DNA of 15,140 nucleotides from Flavobacteriales bacterium (GTDB lineage Bacteria > Bacteroidota > Bacteroidia > Flavobacteriales > Weeksellaceae), in the NCBI GenBank assembly GCA_900770875.1, contig CAAGLV010000222.1, positions 1 through 15,140 on the forward strand. Reading direction: 5' to 3'. A program made the translations under genes and the position numbers. The notes under the pieces are model-generated. The model was not told the DNA's origin, made no database searches, and worked only from the letters and a program-made list of their open reading frames with translations. Positions within the stretch are counted from its first letter, which is position 1. The number at the start of each line of letters is the position of its first letter. Shown piece by piece: positions 15,099 to 15,140 of the stretch.

Positions 15099-15140
15099 AA
15101 CATTTTACCTTATATGTAATAAGTAAAAATCCCAATCAAA

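Noticed and set aside
15103..15128. Imperfect hairpin TTTTACCTTAT / ATAAGTAAAA near the right edge
   Set aside because: One bulged base, AT-only core and no T-tract; not convincing as a terminator, and the context continues beyond the window.
1..15140. CRISPR arrays, tRNA/rRNA genes, insertion sequences and phage genes
   Set aside because: No regularly spaced direct repeats, cloverleaf-like sequences, transposase motifs or phage structural genes were seen on either strand.

Overview
The window looks like chromosomal DNA from a low-GC member of the Bacteroidota, most likely class Flavobacteriia. The evidence is: strong AT bias (about one third G+C, judged by eye); promoters of the TTG-N19-TAnnTTTG type used by the Bacteroidota primary sigma factor; no clear Shine-Dalgarno sequences; A-rich stretches ahead of starts; TAA stops on the genes; a lipoprotein whose acidic residues directly follow the lipid-bearing cysteine; a zinc-free type B bL31; and a menaquinone gene (menA). 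Genus cannot be fixed by reading alone.

Layout, left to right: (1) positions 1-669, the C-terminal half of a radical SAM enzyme resembling the MJ0619/Tes branch, closed by a strong hairpin terminator. (2) 764-2017, a drug/siderophore-type MFS transporter, converging on (3) 2068-2910 (-), a GH25 muramidase with an N-terminal membrane anchor; they share a bidirectional terminator. (4) 2992-4620, menA followed 21 nt later by a UPF0173 metallo-beta-lactamase-fold hydrolase, converging on (5) 4675-6045 (-), a lipoprotein with a predicted beta-helix; again one shared terminator. (6) 6046-6397, the one long gene-poor stretch, with two tandem consensus promoters and a hairpin-containing leader ahead of (7) 6398-6649, ribosomal protein bL31 type B. 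(8) 6802-7971, proline dehydrogenase. (9) 8082-10544, primosomal helicase PriA. (10) 10641-14992, a four-gene operon for a MacAB-like tripartite export system: ATPase, two paralogous FtsX/MacB-type permeases, and a periplasmic adaptor, ending in a terminator with no TolC-type gene following. (11) 15041-15098, a short GC-rich non-coding segment that stands out from its surroundings and resembles an interspersed repeat.

Most genes are ordinary housekeeping or envelope functions. Four of the products act in or on the envelope (muramidase, surface lipoprotein, MFS pump, ABC exporter), but they lie in separate, individually terminated transcription units and I see no evidence that they form one system. 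I found no CRISPR array, tRNA, rRNA, insertion sequence, phage gene or defence island. The parts most worth follow-up are the truncated radical SAM gene, the double-promoter leader of bL31, the two-permease exporter without its outer-membrane partner, and the GC-rich terminal segment.
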